A stretch of 24,309 nucleotides of DNA from CAZXBB01 sp964638815 (GTDB lineage Bacteria; Planctomycetota; Phycisphaerae; Phycisphaerales; SM1A02): NCBI GenBank assembly GCA_964638815.1, contig CAZXBB010000464.1:1-24309 (forward strand), written 5' to 3'. A program made the position numbers and the translations under genes. The notes beneath the pieces were generated by a model. The model had not been told where the DNA came from and did not search any database. It saw only the letters and a list, made by a program, of their open reading frames with translations. This document shows positions 21,174 through 24,309 of this stretch, piece after piece (positions within the stretch are counted from its first letter, which is position 1; every line of letters begins with the position of its first letter).

Positions 21174-23990
21174 TCACGGGCACGGACCCCACGCCGTAAG
21201 CACGGCGAGGACGTCCTGGAAGTCCACCGTGCCGCCGCCGTCGAGATCCTCGGGGCAGTCCTTGCCGCACGGGCCCCACGCCGCGAGCACGGCGAGGACG
21301 TCCTCGAAGTCCACCGTGCCGCCGCCGTCGAGATCCTCGGGGCAGTTCGAGCACACCGGGTTGATGATCTCGATCCCGTCGACGCCCGCTTCCACCTGGT
21401 CCGCGCCGCCGAGGTCGGAGGCGATGAACCGGATGCGGAACTGGTCGTTCGGCGTCACGTGGTCGGCGACGCGGAACTGCTTCAGGAACCAGCCGCCGTC
21501 GGCTTCCTCCCCCTCGGGCCCGACGGTCTCGAGCGCGGTCCAGCTCGCGCCGCCGTCGTCGGAGACCTCGACGATGAGCACGTCGTCGCGGCTGAACACC
21601 GGGCTGAAGAAGTTGTCGTACCAGCGGTAGTACTGGATCACCGACTCGGGGCTCGACGCGTCCAGAATCGGCGACGTGAGCGTCGTCGAGCCGTTGTCGA
21701 CGTCCGAGCCCTGGCAGCCGTCCTCGGTCACGTAGCACATGCCCGAACCGTCGCCGTCGGTCGTCGCGTTGCCCTGGTCGCAGTCGGGGTTCGGCGTGAC
21801 GCGCTCCCAGATGCCGCGGGTCGCATCGCCGGAAACGGACCAGCCGAGGTCCTCCTCGAAGTCGTCGACGAAGCCGGGGTCGATCCCGTACACCGCGAGC
21901 GCCCGGAACCGCAGCGTCGCGTCGTCGTCCGCGTCGCGCGGGAAGATGATGGTGTCACCGTCCTCCGTGTCGACGCTGAAGTAGTAGTTGATCGGCGTGC
22001 CGCACGGGAACCCGGGGAAGGTGCCCGTGTACTCCTTCGCGGGGCCCTCGACCATCGCGACCGCCTGGACGCCGTTGCCGTCGTCAACGTAGAGCACGCC
22101 GGAGTCCGGGGCAGGATCCTCGAGGAACGGCGTCACGACCAGACGCACGGTCGTCGTGCCGTCCGGATTGATATGCCCGGGCGCGCCGTCGGGCAGCTCG
22201 AGCACGAGCAGCACGAGCGGCGGCGCGGGCATGTTGTGAGCGCCGAACGCCGTCGCGATCTCGTTGTAGTGCGGCGTGCCGTTGTCGATGTTCTCGTCGT
22301 CGTCGTCGGCCATCAGGTAGTCGATCGTCACCTGCGGCGTAATCTCGCTCTCCGTCATGTGCGCGAACAGCGAAGCGAGCCAGAGCTGGCCGGTGATCGT
22401 GCGGTAGTCCGCCGGCTCGGTGGCGAGCAGCTCGGTCCGCAGGTCCCAGACGCAACCGGAGATGAGCTGGCCGCAGTTGTGGCACGGACCGCCGCAGGAG
22501 GAGCAGGAGTTCTCGTCGTACTGGCAGTCGTTGTCGGAGTTGCGCAGCGGCGTGTTGCAGTCGCCGAAGAAGCCGAACGCGAGCTCGGGCTCGTCGGTGA
22601 CCATTGCCGCGCAGACGTCGGAGTTGCCCTCGCCCCACTGGCACTGGCTGCCGGTCGCATTGGCCACGATGTGGTGCCCGTATTCATGGAACACGATGGA
22701 CGAGTACGCGGTGTTCGGGCAGCCGCCGGCCCCGGCCGCGCGCAGGAAGAGCAGATTCGTGCCCTGGTAGAACGCGTTGCAGGTGCCGGAGTCGTTCACG
22801 TCGATGCGGAACGGTTCGTCCACCGGATCGAAGATCGGGAAGTCGGGATCGAGACCGAGGATATAGTCGCGGCAGAGCTGTGCCTCGAGGTACGAGTTGA
22901 CCTCCGCCGTCGTGAACTCGGAGCCCGATGGGTTGTGCTCGAAGTTCGCCGGTCCCGGGGGCGTGACCCCGAGGGAGAGCAGCGCTTCGGCGCCGCCGAG
23001 GTTGTTCGTGCGGAACCAGCGGCCCTCGACCATGGAGTCGACCGTGACGGGTCCCATGCCGCCGTTCGGGATCACGAAGTCGCCGTTCTCGTCGGCGAAC
23101 GCCTCGGTGGCCCCGATGGTGACGCGGGCGTACGGCAGCGGCTTGAGCGACTGCGTGCTGCACGGATCGGAGTTCGTGCCGTCCGTGGTGTAAGCGCTCA
23201 CGTTGCCCTCGACGTCGACGTTCAGCACCTTGTTCTCGCGGTAGAGGACCTGGCCGTTGTTGACGTCGACGACGTAAAGCCACTTCTCGTACGTCTCGAT
23301 GTTCGGCCATTGGCCCCGCTCGACGACGTACTCCATCGCCAGACGCGGAACGTCGATGCCCATGTTCGCGCCGGCGAAGATGACGAGCCGGGGCTCGCCG
23401 AAGATCCGGCCGCCCTCGCCGATCGCGGTCTCGGCGATCCCGCGGCTCGCGTCGGCGCTCATCATGTCGCGCCGGGCCGCGTCGAGATCGAAGTCGCCGA
23501 TCGGCCGGATGTTGGCGCTCGCCATGACGACCGGGTTCCCGTCGCCGTGGTGCACCATGATCGCGAGCGAGGATCGGAAGACCGGGACGCCCTGCCGGTG
23601 CTGGGTGTAGCGCACGACCGACTTCCGGTACGCGCCGGTATCGTGGTCGTACATGATGCCCTTCACCGGGTCGTCGTCCTCGTTGTGCTCGACACCGGGC
23701 CGGACCTCCTCGGGCGTGACGCCGAAGATGCCGACGTTCCGCTCGACGAACCGGTCCGCGCTGCTCTGCGGCGTCGCGCCGTGCATCATCGGCCGGCCGT
23801 ACAGCGACAGGATCCGCCCGTCGCGCTGGTACGAGAGGACCGGCGCTTCGGCCGACGCGACGCTCACGGTGGTGTGCAGGTCGCGCGAAGCCGGATCCGG
23901 GCCGGCGACCGCACCGGCGAAGAGGGAGGGGGCGGCGGCCAGTGTCGTCAAGGCCACGGCTGCAAGGAGGGCGTTGCTCTGGGGTGCCAT
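21174..23990 (-). CDS. Large secreted zinc metalloprotease (gluzincin, M36/M4-like) with dockerin-like tail
   Basis: The 938-residue protein starts at ATG 23990, five bases after AGGAG (23996-24000). A signal peptide (~1-29) is followed by an FTP/PepSY-like propeptide (~65-250, including SADRFVERNVGIFGVTPEEV), a carboxypeptidase-regulatory-like segment (~260-330) and the catalytic domain. The zinc site is HEYGHH (His435, Glu436, His439) and Glu454 in GEGNSDVCA is the expected third ligand, as in fungalysin-like enzymes. A cysteine-rich insert (~485-510) follows. Downstream are Ig-like and MAM/jelly-roll-like beta domains (~580-880). The last ~55 residues contain two near-identical CPEDLDGGGTVDF repeats, each ending in AWGPC, a dockerin-like anchor. 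Secreted proteolysis is well supported; the substrate is unknown. Confidence 0.92.
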   Translation of the reverse strand: MAPQSNALLAAVALTTLAAAPSLFAGAVAGPDPASRDLHTTVSVASAEAPVLSYQRDGRILSLYGRPMMHGATPQSSADRFVERNVGIFGVTPEEVRPGVEHNEDDDPVKGIMYDHDTGAYRKSVVRYTQHRQGVPVFRSSLAIMVHHGDGNPVVMASANIRPIGDFDLDAARRDMMSADASRGIAETAIGEGGRIFGEPRLVIFAGANMGIDVPRLAMEYVVERGQWPNIETYEKWLYVVDVNNGQVLYRENKVLNVDVEGNVSAYTTDGTNSDPCSTQSLKPLPYARVTIGATEAFADENGDFVIPNGGMGPVTVDSMVEGRWFRTNNLGGAEALLSLGVTPPGPANFEHNPSGSEFTTAEVNSYLEAQLCRDYILGLDPDFPIFDPVDEPFRIDVNDSGTCNAFYQGTNLLFLRAAGAGGCPNTAYSSIVFHEYGHHIVANATGSQCQWGEGNSDVCAAMVTDEPELAFGFFGDCNTPLRNSDNDCQYDENSCSSCGGPCHNCGQLISGCVWDLRTELLATEPADYRTITGQLWLASLFAHMTESEITPQVTIDYLMADDDDENIDNGTPHYNEIATAFGAHNMPAPPLVLLVLELPDGAPGHINPDGTTTVRLVVTPFLEDPAPDSGVLYVDDGNGVQAVAMVEGPAKEYTGTFPGFPCGTPINYYFSVDTEDGDTIIFPRDADDDATLRFRALAVYGIDPGFVDDFEEDLGWSVSGDATRGIWERVTPNPDCDQGNATTDGDGSGMCYVTEDGCQGSDVDNGSTTLTSPILDASSPESVIQYYRWYDNFFSPVFSRDDVLIVEVSDDGGASWTALETVGPEGEEADGGWFLKQFRVADHVTPNDQFRIRFIASDLGGADQVEAGVDGIEIINPVCSNCPEDLDGGGTVDFEDVLAVLAAWGPCGKDCPEDLDGGGTVDFQDVLAVLTAWGPCP
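21181..21259 (-). repeat. Dockerin-unit direct repeat, copy 1 (distal)
   Basis: It matches 21268-21346 at all but about four of 79 positions, with an 87-bp (29-codon) offset. It encodes the last Ca-binding unit of the metalloprotease. Confidence 0.9.
21268..21346 (-). repeat. Dockerin-unit direct repeat, copy 2 (proximal)
   Basis: This is the first of the two in-frame Ca-binding units. Identity at synonymous positions with copy 1 indicates recent duplication or gene conversion. Confidence 0.9.
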
Positions 23991-24046
23991 CGGATCTCCT
24001 CGATTCGGTGTGTCTTACGGGCGACGGCCCGCGTGGGGATCCCCCG

Positions 24047-24052
24047 AGGGTA
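24047..24052 (-). promoter_or_regulatory. Possible -10 element (TACCCT) of the metalloprotease gene
   Basis: On the minus strand GCTACCCT lies 56 bases before the start, identical over eight bases to the motif upstream of the DUF5916 gene. No -35 match is visible. Confidence 0.25.
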
Positions 24053-24111
24053 GCGGACGCGGGGAGGATGTGGGATCCGTTTTCAGGCAGATCGGCGGAA
24101 CAACGGGGGCG

Positions 24112-24309
24112 TCAGGGCACGGCTGCGGGCGCCCCCGCGGTCTCCACCGGACGCCGGCGCAGCTTGCTGACGCGTCCGGCGGCGTTCCAGTCCATCACGT
24201 AGAGGTTGCCCGCGGCGTCGAAGCAGCACCCGTGCGGCGCCGTGAAGACGCCTTCGACCCAGTCGGCGGGCGGCACGCCGTTGTTCGCCCACTGCGACGG
24301 GTCGCGATT
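24112..24309 (-). CDS. C-terminal fragment of an NHL-type beta-propeller protein (partial)
   Basis: This frame enters at the right edge and ends at TGA 24112-24114, giving 65 residues. It reads DWVEGVFTAPHGCCFDAAGN, then LYVMDWNAAGRVSKLRR and a Pro/Ala-rich tail. The pattern APHG-x5-DAAGNLYVMDWN-x2-GRVSKLR is that of an NHL/6-bladed propeller blade as found in secreted, often PQQ- or quinoprotein-like or peptidylamidoglycolate-lyase-like proteins. The N-terminus is outside the window, so function cannot be given. The ATG frame at 24083-24292 is a shadow of it. Confidence 0.75.
   Translation of the reverse strand, partial: NRDPSQWANNGVPPADWVEGVFTAPHGCCFDAAGNLYVMDWNAAGRVSKLRRRPVETAGAPAAVP

Noticed and set aside
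20676..24053. 1125-codon open frame on the plus strand
   Set aside because: Antisense to the metalloprotease, low complexity, and its start lies inside the PEP-CTERM gene in another frame.

Overview
The window is GC-rich bacterial DNA, most likely from the Planctomycetota and probably a Phycisphaerae-like lineage. Three things suggest this. Two secreted proteins end in paired dockerin-like Ca-binding repeats of the type 'DLDGDGxVxFxDxLxxLxxWGPC'. A third secreted protein ends in a 'PAPGALALL' plus Arg-rich PEP-CTERM-type tail. TPR, CRTAC1 and GT-C/TPR proteins surround them. Assignment to a taxon is inference; no rRNA or tRNA gene is visible.

Layout. 1-500: no intact gene; an inverted pair of GGGAAACG-type repeats encloses the C-terminal remnant of a four-helix-bundle (S23-like) gene. 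524-4156 (-): a secreted kelch-type propeller protein with a dockerin-like tail, and a DUF5916-type outer-membrane beta-barrel with a CBM9-like N-terminus. 4352-5913 (+): a polar-amino-acid-type ABC permease and its ATPase, which has an unusual signature motif. 6074-8566 (+): a hybrid sensor kinase (TM-GAF-HisKA-HATPase-REC-HPt).

8680-13426 (+): the core of the window, a tightly packed LysW amino-group-carrier operon, lysW-lysX-lysY-(class II glutamine amidotransferase)-lysZ-lysJ. LysX ligates an amino acid (alpha-aminoadipate or glutamate) to the C-terminus of LysW. LysZ phosphorylates the side chain, LysY reduces it and LysJ transaminates it, giving LysW-bound lysine or ornithine. Two things are unusual. 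LysW ends in Gln, not the Glu whose gamma-carboxyl is the attachment point in characterised LysW. A stand-alone glutamine amidotransferase is also embedded in the operon, and no lysK release peptidase is present in the window. Together these suggest a Pup/Dop-like deamidation step for LysW, or an alternative release enzyme.

13538-17307 (-): a small TPR-like protein, a CRTAC1 (FG-GAP/ASPIC-UnbV) lipoprotein and an overlapping membrane-anchored TPR protein. 17574-18188 (+): a PilZ-domain c-di-GMP receptor, with a 13-bp minisatellite on one side and a 15-bp minisatellite on the other. 18357-20129 (-): a TMTC-like GT-C membrane glycosyltransferase with TPRs. 20356-21150 (+): a PEP-CTERM propeller-like protein, convergent with 21174-23990 (-), a large secreted gluzincin metalloprotease with a dockerin-like tail. 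A palindrome in the last codons of the former looks like the terminator of the latter. 24112-24309 (-): the C-terminal end of an NHL-type propeller protein that runs off the window.
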